From: a virus | Direction: 5' to 3' (one strand) | IMG/VR virus record: IMGVR_UViG_3300046318_000439 | Coordinates: 1-64,000 of that record | Length of the DNA stretch: 64,000 nucleotides | Part shown: in pieces, positions 1-9,900 of the stretch | How the letters are laid out: the number at the start of each line of letters is the position of its first letter | Position numbering within the stretch: the stretch's first letter is position 1 | The notes under the pieces: generated by a model | The model's input: only the letters and a program-made list of their open reading frames with translations | Told to the model about the DNA's origin: nothing | The model's database searches: none | Position numbers and translations under genes: made by a program

Positions 1-1338
1 CGTACCATTAGTTCGTATTGCTGCACTATGAGCAGACCCAGCGCTTGCTTGACACCAATCGGTGAATCCCCCAACAACTGAAACTGGTGATAATCTACTA
101 GTAGTAGTACCATCTCCTAATCGACCACAGCAGTTAGACCCCCATGCCCATAATGTGCCATTAGTTCTTATTGCTAAACCATGACACATACCAGCACTTG
201 CTTGACACCAATCAGTAAACCCTCCAACGACTGATACTGGAGACGATCTATTTGTTAAACTACCATCTCCTATCCTACCAGAATTATTTCGCCCCCAACC
301 CCACAATGTGCAATTGGTTCTTATTGCTAAAATATGATCGCACCCAGCACTTATTTGACACCAATCAGTAAACCCGCCAACGACTGATACTGGAGAGGAT
401 CTAGTGGTGGTGGTGCCATCTCCTAAACGACCGTAGTTATTAGATCCCCATGACCACAACGTACCACCTGAACGTATTCCTATTCCAAACTGATTCCCAG
501 TCGATACCCTACACCAATCAGTAAACCCGCCATTAAGAACTGCTGGTACAGCTCCGCAAGTGGTTGCTGTCACTATAGTACCCATTGAACCCCATGCCCA
601 TATATTACCATCAGGCCTCAATGCATGAGCCAACGAGTACCCTAACGAAACATCACACCAATCGGTGATACCACTACCGATGGAGACTGGGGATGTTCTC
701 GACAATGCGCCTACGCAGGCAGTGGCGTTACCTAATTCTCCACATGCTCCACATCCCCACGCCCACATGCTACCATTTTTTCTTACTGCTAAAGTATGAG
801 TTATTCCAGCACTTGCCTGACACCAGTCAGTAAATCCGCCAACGACTGACACTGGAGATGATCTACCAATAGTAGTACCATCTCCCAATTGTCCAGTATA
901 CACATTGCGTCCCCACGCCCACAATGTGCCATTTTCCCTCACTCCTACAGCATGAAGTCCTCCAGCACTTACCTGACGCCAATCTGTAAATCCTCCAACA
1001 ACTACTACTGGGGATGCTTTGCTAACAGAACTATTATCACCGAGAACCCCACAAAAATTGGCTCCCCACGTGTATGCAATCGCAGAAGTTGGTTCATATA
1101 CTGGAATCCATACGTTGCCAGTGCTATAGTATAATGATTCTTCTGCCTGTATAAAATATAACTTACCCAGGCTGCTTGAGGCGGATGGAAGAGATGAAAA
1201 TGTCTGCAAAACCCCTACAGCATTAACCTTTAGTAGCTCAATACTTCTCATCACTGCAAGTAATTTTTCTCTATTACTGTCTAAAGTATTAGCGCATGTA
1301 GTTTCTTGCAGTCTTGTAATCAAATTAGCAATGTTCAT
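1..1338 (-). CDS. RCC1-repeat tail protein, 3' end outside window
   Basis: Open frame of 446 codons from an ATG at 1338 to the window edge, with no stop, so the C-terminus is missing. The ATG shares one base with the TGA of the upstream RCC1 gene. The first ~85 residues form a non-repeated N-terminal region ending in a motif like LGKLYFIQ...YYSTGNVW, which resembles the N-termini of the next two RCC1 proteins. RCC1-type repeats of about 50 residues follow ([10 protein letters not shown] ... N-G-T-L-W-A-W-G ... L-G-D-G ... S-S-P-V-S-V-V-G-G). Seven DWC units are visible and the frame continues past the point where one-propeller relatives end. Probably an exposed receptor-binding or decoration protein of the tail (inference). 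Repeats 3 and 4 are the most divergent. Confidence 0.85.
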   Translation of the reverse strand, partial: MNIANLITRLQETTCANTLDSNREKLLAVMRSIELLKVNAVGVLQTFSSLPSASSSLGKLYFIQAEESLYYSTGNVWIPVYEPTSAIAYTWGANFCGVLGDNSSVSKASPVVVVGGFTDWRQVSAGGLHAVGVRENGTLWAWGRNVYTGQLGDGTTIGRSSPVSVVGGFTDWCQASAGITHTLAVRKNGSMWAWGCGACGELGNATACVGALSRTSPVSIGSGITDWCDVSLGYSLAHALRPDGNIWAWGSMGTIVTATTCGAVPAVLNGGFTDWCRVSTGNQFGIGIRSGGTLWSWGSNNYGRLGDGTTTTRSSPVSVVGGFTDWCQISAGCDHILAIRTNCTLWGWGRNNSGRIGDGSLTNRSSPVSVVGGFTDWCQASAGMCHGLAIRTNGTLWAWGSNCCGRLGDGTTTSRLSPVSVVGGFTDWCQASAGSAHSAAIRTNGT

Positions 1339-3788
1339 CAAACGCCTCTGTTTTTTACTTGTAGTCCAATAGTTGATACAGTTGTAGTATCAATGCAACA
1401 CCAACTAGTAATATCACCACGCACCAGCACTGGAGATGATCTGTCGGTATTAGCACCATCTCCTAACCTACCACATCTACTAACGCCCCAAGTCCATGCT
1501 GTACCATCCATCCTTACAGCTGCACTATGACACGAGCCAGCACTTGTTTGACACCAATCAGTAAATCCACCAACAACTGATACAGGTGAGGATTTATGAA
1601 CAACGGTGTTATCCCCTAAACGTCCGTATACATTACATCCCCATGCCCATAGTGTACCGTTGCGTCTTATTCCTAAACTGTGTTGAGCTCCAGCACTTCC
1701 CTGACACCAATCAGTAAATCCGCCAACAACGGATACGGGGGAACAACGATTAAATACTACTTCATACCCTCGTCCAAGCGTTCCGTTAAGATTTCGACCC
1801 CATCCCCACAATGTACCGTTAGCTCGTATTGCTAAGGTATGAGTAGAACCAGCAATCGTCAGACACCAATCCGTGAACCCGCCAATCACCGATACTGGAG
1901 ATGATCTATTAATAGTAGTACCATCTGCTAATACCCCACAATAATTACTTCCCCACGCCCATAAAGTACCATTAGTTCTTACTGCCAAACTATGATTATA
2001 ACCAGCACTTGCCTGACACCAATCAGTGAATCCGCCAATAACTGATACTGGAGAGGATCTACTAACAGTAGTATTATTTCCTAGTATACCACAATTATTT
2101 CTTCCCCACGACCATAACGTACCATTACATCTCACAGCTAAACTATGACCGCTTCCAGCGCTTGCTTGACACCAGTCTGTAAACCCACCAACTACTGATA
2201 CTGGAGAGCATTTACTAGTATTAGTGTTATCCCCTAACTCACCAAAATTTTGTCCCCATCCCCAGAGTGTACCGTTACATCTTAGTGCTAAATTGTGAGC
2301 TGCCCCAGCACTTGCTTGACACCAATCAGTAAATCCACCAACAACTGATACTGGAGATGATCTACTTGTTATTGTGCCATCTCCCAACCTACCGTTCGAA
2401 TTAACACCCCATGCATATAATACACCATTACTTCTTAATCCTAAACTATGACTGCTTCCAGCGCTTGCCTGACACCAGTCTGTAAACCCACCAACGACTG
2501 ATACTGGTGATGAACGATCCAATATTGTACCATCGCCTAAACGGCCAGCACAATTACACCCCCACGCCCATATTGTGCCATTGGTTCTTACCGCTAAACT
2601 ATGAGTACCGTTAATGCCGCCAACACTTATTTGACACCAATCGGTGAATCCACCAATAACTGATACTGGAGATGATCTAGTGTTGTTTGTGCCATCTCCT
2701 AGACGACCGCAGGCACCAATCCCCCATGCATATAATACACCATTACTTCTTAATCCTAAAGCAAACTGATTTCCAGTAGTCGTCGAACACCAATCTGTAA
2801 ATCCACCAATAACTGATACTGGCGAGGAATATGAACACTCAATTGATTTAGCAATGCCATTACCTAGTTGTCCGCCTTCACCAAGTCCCCATGCCCACAT
2901 TGTTCCATTTTGTCTTGTAGCCACAGTGTGACGGCAACCAACGTTAACCTGACACCAATCAATAAATTCCCCAATAACTGATACTGGAGATGATTTGTTT
3001 GTTTCAGTACCGTCTCCCAAGCTACCGCAGAAATTTCCTCCCCACGCCCACAGTGTGCCATTACATCTAACAGCTGCCGTATGTCCCCCATGAGCACTCA
3101 CTTGACACCAATCAGTAAACCCTCCTGCTACTAATCCTGGGGAACTGCGATTATTAGTAGAATTACTTCCTAAATAACCATTGAACCCCAGCCCCCAAGA
3201 CCACAGAGTGCCATTATTTCGTAGTCCTACAACAGTACCATTACCAACATCAACAGCACACCAATCAGTAAACCCTCCAAGAACAGATACAGGAGATAGA
3301 ACACTTGTCAAACCAGTTGTTGCTCCAATGCCAAGTTCACCACTTGAATTAAGACCCCATGCCCATAACGTGCCATCAGATCTTATAGCAGCTGCGGTGT
3401 TACAACCTATAGCAACATCACACCAATTTGTAAATCCGCCAACAATTGATGTTGGCGACGATCTATCGATAGTAGTATTGTTGTTTCCTAATAACCCAAA
3501 GGCACCACATCCCCAAGTATACACAATACCTTGTTGTGCAGTAGGCTCGTTGTTAAACGTAGACCTCCAACCACTACCATCACTGTAACGATGCTCATTT
3601 ATATCTTCAACATAAAATATTTTACCAACGTGGTTTGCCGCTAAAGGCAGCAAAGCAGTACAAGATACCTTAAATGAATTAACGATGTCAGTAAGTGTAT
3701 TTTTAGCACCAGTAGATTGCCATTCAGTTACGTTATCGCAGGATGTAAATTCATTTATTTTTTGTTGTAAACATTTAATAGGAATCAT
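1338..3788 (-). CDS. RCC1-repeat tail protein, 14 repeats (two propellers' worth)
   Basis: 816 residues from the ATG at 3788, which lies one base after the TAA of the upstream gene and is preceded by a GAGGG ribosome-binding site. An in-frame start at 3827 exists but would lie inside the upstream gene. Residues 1-95 are an N-terminal adapter with LPLAANHVGKIFYV and YSDG-GW motifs shared with neighbouring fibres. I count 14 W-C-containing RCC1 units after it, twice the seven blades of an RCC1 propeller. The opening half-blade (YTWGCG...) and the closing unit (TSWCCID...) are the least canonical, as expected where strands from both ends close a propeller. RCC1 domains are protein- or ligand-binding propellers; the tail-adhesin role here is inferred from the neighbours. 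Confidence 0.88.
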   Translation of the reverse strand: MIPIKCLQQKINEFTSCDNVTEWQSTGAKNTLTDIVNSFKVSCTALLPLAANHVGKIFYVEDINEHRYSDGSGWRSTFNNEPTAQQGIVYTWGCGAFGLLGNNNTTIDRSSPTSIVGGFTNWCDVAIGCNTAAAIRSDGTLWAWGLNSSGELGIGATTGLTSVLSPVSVLGGFTDWCAVDVGNGTVVGLRNNGTLWSWGLGFNGYLGSNSTNNRSSPGLVAGGFTDWCQVSAHGGHTAAVRCNGTLWAWGGNFCGSLGDGTETNKSSPVSVIGEFIDWCQVNVGCRHTVATRQNGTMWAWGLGEGGQLGNGIAKSIECSYSSPVSVIGGFTDWCSTTTGNQFALGLRSNGVLYAWGIGACGRLGDGTNNTRSSPVSVIGGFTDWCQISVGGINGTHSLAVRTNGTIWAWGCNCAGRLGDGTILDRSSPVSVVGGFTDWCQASAGSSHSLGLRSNGVLYAWGVNSNGRLGDGTITSRSSPVSVVGGFTDWCQASAGAAHNLALRCNGTLWGWGQNFGELGDNTNTSKCSPVSVVGGFTDWCQASAGSGHSLAVRCNGTLWSWGRNNCGILGNNTTVSRSSPVSVIGGFTDWCQASAGYNHSLAVRTNGTLWAWGSNYCGVLADGTTINRSSPVSVIGGFTDWCLTIAGSTHTLAIRANGTLWGWGRNLNGTLGRGYEVVFNRCSPVSVVGGFTDWCQGSAGAQHSLGIRRNGTLWAWGCNVYGRLGDNTVVHKSSPVSVVGGFTDWCQTSAGSCHSAAVRMDGTAWTWGVSRCGRLGDGANTDRSSPVLVRGDITSWCCIDTTTVSTIGLQVKNRGV

Positions 3789-3789
3789 A

Positions 3790-5139
3790 TTACAACCCTC
3801 TTTTAACTGCTCGAATAGCAGCAACAAAGCATCCCTGCGTACTTACCTGCCACCAGTCAGTGAATCCGCCAATCACGGACACTGGGGATGATCTAGTATC
3901 AGTTGTACCATCTCCTAATTGTCCAGTAGAATTCCCGCCCCATGCCCACATAGTACCATCAGTTCTTACTGCCAAACTATGATTAGAACCAGCACTTGCT
4001 TGACACCAATCAGTAAACCCACCAATAACTGATACTGGAGATGATCTGTCGTTTATTGCGCCATTTCCTAATTTTCCATTCCCATTAGATCCCCATGCCC
4101 AGAGTGTACCGTTACGCCTTATTCCTAATGTATGATTCATAGCACTTGCCTGACACCAGTCAGTAAATCCCCCAACAACTGATACAGGTGATGATCTAGT
4201 ATCAGTTGTACCATCTCCTAGTTCTCCAGTAGAATTCCCGCCCCATGCCCACATAGTACCATCGAGTCTTATTCCTAAACTGTGAGTCAGCCCAGCACTT
4301 GCTTTCCACCAGTCAGTAAATCCTCCAACAACTGATACTGGTGATGATGTACTGGTGGTAGTATCATCTCCTAACTGCCCAATATAATTATTACCCCAAG
4401 CCCATAACGTACCATTACATCTCACAGCTAAACTATGACACAAACCAGCACTTGCTTGACACCAATCTGTAAATCCACCAACGACTGATACCGGAGATGA
4501 TCTACCAATAGTGGTATTAATTCCTAATTGTCCGTCAGAATTCCCGCCCCATGCCCACAATGTACCATTCTTCCTTACTGCTAAATTGTGGTTGAATCCA
4601 GCACTTGCTTGACACCAATCAGTAAACTCACCAACTATAGATACTGGAGATGACCTAGTATTTCCTGCAGTACCATCTCCTAATTCTCCAGAAATGTTTC
4701 CTCCCCATGCCCAGAGTGTACCGTTGCTCCTCAGTCCTAGTGTATGATTTACGTTTGTACTAACTTGGCACCAATCCGTAAATTCACCAATAATTGATGC
4801 TGGTGAAGATGTGTCGGTTGTATTACCATTTCCTAACACGCCGTTGGTATTAGTGCCCCACGACCATATATTTTGCGTTATCCATGAAGGCTCACTATTA
4901 AAATTATTAGCCCAGGATAAACCATCACTATAAACATAATGACACCCACTACGAACAAATATCATTCTGCCTGTATTATTAGCTGCTAATGGTAAAGAGG
5001 CGCATGTATCTACCGCATAATAGGCTTTATCCCCAGCACACTGCATTGCAGTCATTTGTGCTAGTTCAAGTGGCGTTTGATTATAACCATTAACTAACTC
5101 ATTTACTAAGCCAACAACATTTTTAACACTTATTGACAT
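3790..5139 (-). CDS. RCC1-repeat tail protein, 7 repeats (one propeller)
   Basis: 449 residues. Residues 1-95 form the adapter ([22 protein letters not shown]) also seen in the next gene. Exactly seven RCC1 units follow, flanked by an opening half-blade (NIWSWG...) and a short closing strand ([12 protein letters not shown]), so one closed seven-bladed propeller is expected. Two of the seven units carry W in place of the usual Cys in D-W-C (DWWKAS, DWWQVS). The start ATG lies one base after the stop of the collagen-like gene upstream. Probably an alternative or accessory tail tip protein built on the same scaffold as its neighbours (inference). Confidence 0.88.
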   Translation of the reverse strand: MSISVKNVVGLVNELVNGYNQTPLELAQMTAMQCAGDKAYYAVDTCASLPLAANNTGRMIFVRSGCHYVYSDGLSWANNFNSEPSWITQNIWSWGTNTNGVLGNGNTTDTSSPASIIGEFTDWCQVSTNVNHTLGLRSNGTLWAWGGNISGELGDGTAGNTRSSPVSIVGEFTDWCQASAGFNHNLAVRKNGTLWAWGGNSDGQLGINTTIGRSSPVSVVGGFTDWCQASAGLCHSLAVRCNGTLWAWGNNYIGQLGDDTTTSTSSPVSVVGGFTDWWKASAGLTHSLGIRLDGTMWAWGGNSTGELGDGTTDTRSSPVSVVGGFTDWCQASAMNHTLGIRRNGTLWAWGSNGNGKLGNGAINDRSSPVSVIGGFTDWCQASAGSNHSLAVRTDGTMWAWGGNSTGQLGDGTTDTRSSPVSVIGGFTDWWQVSTQGCFVAAIRAVKRGL

Positions 5140-5140
5140 T

Positions 5141-5491
5141 TTATAAACTCAATAACGCTATTGTTCGAGCATATGGATCTAAATCACCAGCAGATCCAGT
5201 AAATCCCACAGATCCAACATATCCTGTAGGTCCAGGAACAGAGCTAGTATATCCTATCGGTCCTTGAGAACCGGTATATCCTGTTAACCCCTGAGAACCA
5301 GTATATCCTAAACCAGCATATTCCCCGATTGACCCAGTATATCCTATTATTCCTTGTGAGCCAGTGTATCCCCTCACGTCGCTCTGAGATCCTGTATATC
5401 CTATTGATCCCTGTGAACCAGTATATCCTATAGAACCAGTGTAACCAGGGGGTATCGTCGATTTTAGAATATTTTTTATATCTATTGGCAT
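5141..5491 (-). CDS. Short collagen-like tail protein
   Basis: 116 residues, nearly all Gly-X-Y triplets of the type GYT-GSQ-GxI. The N-terminus [11 protein letters not shown] resembles the MPINITQLINK start of the next gene upstream. The last ~15 residues ([14 protein letters not shown]) are not collagen-like. Gly-X-Y proteins form trimeric stalks in phage fibres. This one has no head domain, so it may be a bare stalk, a spacer, or the remnant of a longer fibre whose propeller was lost or now lies in the next gene. A CATAAATA late-promoter-like motif sits 24 bases upstream of the start. Confidence 0.75.
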   Translation of the reverse strand: MPIDIKNILKSTIPPGYTGSIGYTGSQGSIGYTGSQSDVRGYTGSQGIIGYTGSIGEYAGLGYTGSQGLTGYTGSQGPIGYTSSVPGPTGYVGSVGFTGSAGDLDPYARTIALLSL

Positions 5492-5514
5492 ATTTGAGAT
5501 TTTCTTGTTTTAAT

Positions 5515-5522
5515 TATTTATG
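5515..5522 (-). promoter_or_regulatory. T4-type late promoter-like motif
   Basis: The minus strand reads CATAAATA, one mismatch from the T4 late consensus TATAAATA. It overlaps the stop codon of the upstream gene and lies 24 bases before the start at 5491. This would give a short leader for the collagen-like gene and the three RCC1 genes after it. Confidence 0.4.
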
Positions 5523-6969
5523 ATGGAGGTAAATATTGACGAACAGCAATCCCAGTATCTATCTTGTACCAGTCTGTAAATCCTCCTACAACAGAAACAG
5601 GTGAAGATCTATTAGTAGTTGTTCCGTCGCCCAATTGACCACTAGTGTTTCTTCCCCACGCCCATAGTGTTCCATTATCTCTTCTTCCCGCGCTATGTCT
5701 ATACCCAGCTTTAATTTGACACCAGTCAGTAAATCCTCCTGCTACAGAAGCAGGGGAAGTAGAATTGGACCCATCAACAACGCCAGCACGGCCACATAAA
5801 TTACTTCCCCAAGCCCACAATGTTCCATTTGTTCTTAATGCTAAATTATGACAATGTCCAGCACTTATTTGACACCAATCTGTGAATCCACCAACGACTG
5901 ATACTGGAGAGGATCTGTCAGTAGTTGTACCATCTCCTAACTGTGAGGAACTATTGCGTCCCCAAGCCCATAACGTTCCATTAGTTCTTAATCCTAAACT
6001 ATGATATCCTCCAGCACTTGCCTGACACCAATCGGTAAATCCACCAATAACTGATACTGGAGATGATTTGTTAGTAGTTGTACCGTCACCCAATCGACCA
6101 TAATTTCCTCTTCCCCACGTCCATAAAGTACCGTTAGTACGTAAAGCTAAAACGTGCTGTATTCCCATGCTAGCTGAACACCAATCAGTGAATCCACCAA
6201 CGACTGATACAGGGGAGGACTGATTACCAGTACTACATAAATTTCCTAAGGATCCTTGACCATTATATCCCCATGTCCAAATTGTACCATTAGATCTTAT
6301 TCCCACCATACTCCTAGTACCATGGTTAACATCGACTGAACACCAATCAGTAAATCCGCCAACAACTGATACTGGGGAGGATGAATTAGCACTACTATTG
6401 TTACCAAGTTGCCCAAAGCTATTAAAGCCCCATGTCCACAGTGTTCCGTTTGAGCGTATGGCTGCATTATTGTAGTCAGCTGAACTAATATAACACCAAT
6501 CAGTGAATCCCCCAACGACTGATACTGGAGAGGATTTAGCAACAGTTGTTCCGTCTCCCAACTGTCCAAATGTATTGGGTCCCCAAGCATATGCTAAGTA
6601 TTGAAAAGGATCAGATTGTGATACGTTGGAAATGATTGGTGATATGTTGTCTACTGGAGATGTTCCATTTGACCCAGTATATCCTCGTGAGCCTGTATAT
6701 CCTACTATTGCCGATGCTGCTGATCCAATAAATCCTCTATCCCCTATACTACCAATATATCCAATTTCTCCTTGGCTACCAGTAAACCCAATTTCAGCAA
6801 ACGATCCTGTATACCCTATTTGTCCTTGACTTCCAACGTACCCTTCAACGCCTTGAACCCCAACGCTTCCTGTCTCTCCAATATCACCTTGAAATCCTAC
6901 ATCCCCTCTTGAGCCTGTATACCCTTCTGGAGATGTTTTATTAATTAGCTGCGTTATATTGATTGGCAT
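5518..6969 (-). CDS. Collagen-like stalk plus RCC1 propeller (7 repeats)
   Basis: 483 residues. Residues ~15-110 are Gly-X-Y collagen-like repeats (GYTGSRG, GFTGSQG), a short linker follows, and then come exactly seven RCC1 units with an opening half-blade (LAYAWGPN...) and a short closing strand (GIAVRQYLPPS). The architecture reads directly as a fibre, with a triple-helical stalk ending in a seven-bladed propeller head. The last unit has DWY instead of DWC. The start MPINITQLIN is close in sequence to that of the short collagen-like gene just downstream, which looks like the same stalk without its head. Likely an exposed tail fibre or adhesin (inference). Confidence 0.88.
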   Translation of the reverse strand: MPINITQLINKTSPEGYTGSRGDVGFQGDIGETGSVGVQGVEGYVGSQGQIGYTGSFAEIGFTGSQGEIGYIGSIGDRGFIGSAASAIVGYTGSRGYTGSNGTSPVDNISPIISNVSQSDPFQYLAYAWGPNTFGQLGDGTTVAKSSPVSVVGGFTDWCYISSADYNNAAIRSNGTLWTWGFNSFGQLGNNSSANSSSPVSVVGGFTDWCSVDVNHGTRSMVGIRSNGTIWTWGYNGQGSLGNLCSTGNQSSPVSVVGGFTDWCSASMGIQHVLALRTNGTLWTWGRGNYGRLGDGTTTNKSSPVSVIGGFTDWCQASAGGYHSLGLRTNGTLWAWGRNSSSQLGDGTTTDRSSPVSVVGGFTDWCQISAGHCHNLALRTNGTLWAWGSNLCGRAGVVDGSNSTSPASVAGGFTDWCQIKAGYRHSAGRRDNGTLWAWGRNTSGQLGDGTTTNRSSPVSVVGGFTDWYKIDTGIAVRQYLPPS

Positions 6970-6978
6970 ATTTTTATT

Positions 6979-9900
6979 TTATATTAAACAACGTCTTCTT
7001 ATAGCTATATTAGTACAAGACTTAGAACCTGTATTAACACAAACCCAATCACTATAAGGTGTAATAGATAATGGCGATGAGGCTGATGTAAACTCTCCTA
7101 TCCCTAGGCATGTGTTATTAAAATTATCCCCCCACATCCATATAGTACCGTCACATTTTAATGCCATTGTGGTGCTTGCACCAGTTTTCACTTGACACCA
7201 GTCCGTAAACCCACCAATTACAGATACAGGAGATGATTTATTAATAAATGTCTCTCCATTTCCTAGTGCTCCACTGAACTCATTACTTCCCCATGCCCAT
7301 AATGTACCGTTCCGTCTTAATCCGACTGTGTGGTACCGGGAGCTCACTTGACACCAGTCAGTAAAACCCCCAACGACTGATACTGGAGATGATCTGCTTG
7401 TAGTTGTGCCGTCCCCTAGTTGACCCTTATAGTTATACCCCCACCCCCACATAGTACCATCTGATTTTATAACAAACGTCGAGCTATAGCCAGCAGCCAA
7501 ATGTGTCCAATCCCCAAACCCGTAGATTACAGATACAGGAGAAGATCTACTTATGGTAGTGTTGTCTCCTAGCTGTCCATAATTATTTGCCCCCCAAGTC
7601 CATAGTGTACCATTACAACGTACGCCAATAGTGTGAGCATACCCAGCAACTACTTGACACCAATCTGTAAACCCACCAACGACTGATACTGGAGATGATC
7701 TGCTTGTAGTTGTACCATCTCCCAATCGTCCACTAGAGTTACTCCCCCAAGCCCATAGAGTGCCATTCGTTCTAACAGCTACACTCGATTTGTTTGTCAC
7801 TGCCGCGGAACACCAGTCCGTAAACCCACCAACGACTGATACTGGAGACAGTGGGTATAGATCATTATTTGTTCCTAATTGTCCATCACAATTTAGACCC
7901 CATGCCCAGAGCGTACCATTAGACCTTAGCCCTAACGTATGATATCCACCTACTACTTGACACCAATCGGTGAATCCTCCAAGAACTGATACTGGAGAAG
8001 TGATATCGCATACATTTCCCATACCTAAATTTCTATTTCGACCAGCACCCCAAGCCCATAATGTACCATTGCTTCTAATCGCCAAGTGTGAAATTGATCC
8101 TGCAACTATACAACACCAATCGTTATATCCTCCAATAACTGATACTGGAGAAGTCTCAACAGGTAATATAGAACATGCTTGCCCTAAACCTCCAAACAGC
8201 TCGTACCCCCAAGCCCATAAAGTTCCGTTAGTTCTCAATCCTAAACTGTGTTTGTGTCCAGCGCTTACTTGACACCAATCAGTAAATCCGCCAACGACTG
8301 ATACTGGCGACGAACGGTCAATTAGGGTACAATCTCCCAATCGTCCATGGTAATTACAACCCCACGCCCATAATGTTCCATTAGTCCTTAAGCCTAAACT
8401 ATGATATCCTCCAGCGCTTGCTTGGCACCAATCTGCAAATCCGCCAACGACTGATACTGGAGATGATTTATTAAATACAATATCGTCGCCAACCCCTAAT
8501 ACTCCAACCCCTTGGTTGTTGATTCCAATTGTCCACATTGTGCCATTACATCTTATTCCAACTGCATAGCAATTTTCGTTGCTAATAGCACACCAATCGT
8601 TAAAATCCTCCATAAAAGGTGTAGGACATCTATATTGTCCCCCCCAACAAAAAGCAGAACCATCACACCGTACAGCAGCAGTATTATACTCTGAGCTTGA
8701 GCAATTTAATGTGAGCCAAGTAGTATTGCCGAAAACTGGGGTAGGAGAGCAGCGGCCTGAAAACCCTCCATCTCCTAATGGAAGAACATTTCCAAACATC
8801 CACATCTTTCCATCACACGTCAACGCCGCGGTAGAATAACACTGAGCCCTTACTTGGCGCCAGTTTGTGATGCCACCAATAACTGATACTGGAGATGATT
8901 TATTAGTTGTTGTATTATCCCCGAGTTGCCCTTCAGTGCCACGACCCCATGTCCAAGCAGTACCATTGGTCCTTAAGCCTATACTATGAAATCCTCCAGC
9001 ACTTACCTGACACCAATCAGTAAATCCGCCAACGACTGATACAGGTGAAGATGTACCACCAATAGTGCCATTTCCTAGTTCGCCAAGAGTATTCCGACCC
9101 CAAGCCCATAAGGTTCCATTAGTCCTTAAGCCTAAACTATGATTACTTCCAGCACTAGCTTGACACCAATCAGTAAACCCACCGACTACAGATATTGGAG
9201 ATGACCTATTATTTGTGGTACCATCTCCCAGTTGCCCTTCCCAATTAACGCCCCATGCCCATAACGTACCATTACATCTCACAGCCAAATGGTGACCATT
9301 ACCACTACTTACATAGCACCAGTCCACAATTCCACCAACAACCGATACTGGCGACGACCTACCAATAGTAGTACCATCTCCCAACCTACCATTCGTATTG
9401 GACCCCCATGCCCATAATGTTCCATTGGTCCTTTGAGCTAGAACATTTAGTTCCCCAGTTCCCACCCAACACCAATCAGTCAATCCACCAACGACTGATA
9501 CTGGAGACATAGTCCTGTAAGGTTTTATTGATCCTTCATTATTTCCAAGTTGTCCATGCTGATTTTGCCCCCAAGCCCACATTGTACCATTCGTTCTTAC
9601 TGCCAAGCTATGATTAGTTCCAGCACTTGCCTGACACCAATCAGTAAATCCTCCTACAACAGAAACAGGTGAAGATCTACTAGTTGTTGTACCATCTCCC
9701 AGTATACCCCTAAAATTATCCCCCCATGCCCACAATGTGCCGTTGGTCCTTATACCTAAATTATGATAGTTTCCAGGACTCGCTTGGCACCAATCGGTAA
9801 AGCCACCGACAACTGATACTGGAGATGTTTTATTAGTTGTAGTATTGTCCCCTAGTTGGCCTCTATAATTATTACCCCACCCCCATAAAGTTCCAGTACA

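Larger units (their letters stand above)
1..5139 (-). repeat. Tandem RCC1-coding DNA repeats, left block
   Basis: About 28 tandem units of roughly 150 bases, spread over three consecutive genes. Each unit carries a nearly constant segment coding for [19 protein letters not shown]; the minus strand reads tactggagatgatct-type cores on the plus-strand text. A more variable segment lies between the constant parts. Identity at DNA level is high enough for homologous exchange between units and between genes. The loop-coding parts (just after L-G and just before H-S-L) vary most. Confidence 0.9.
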
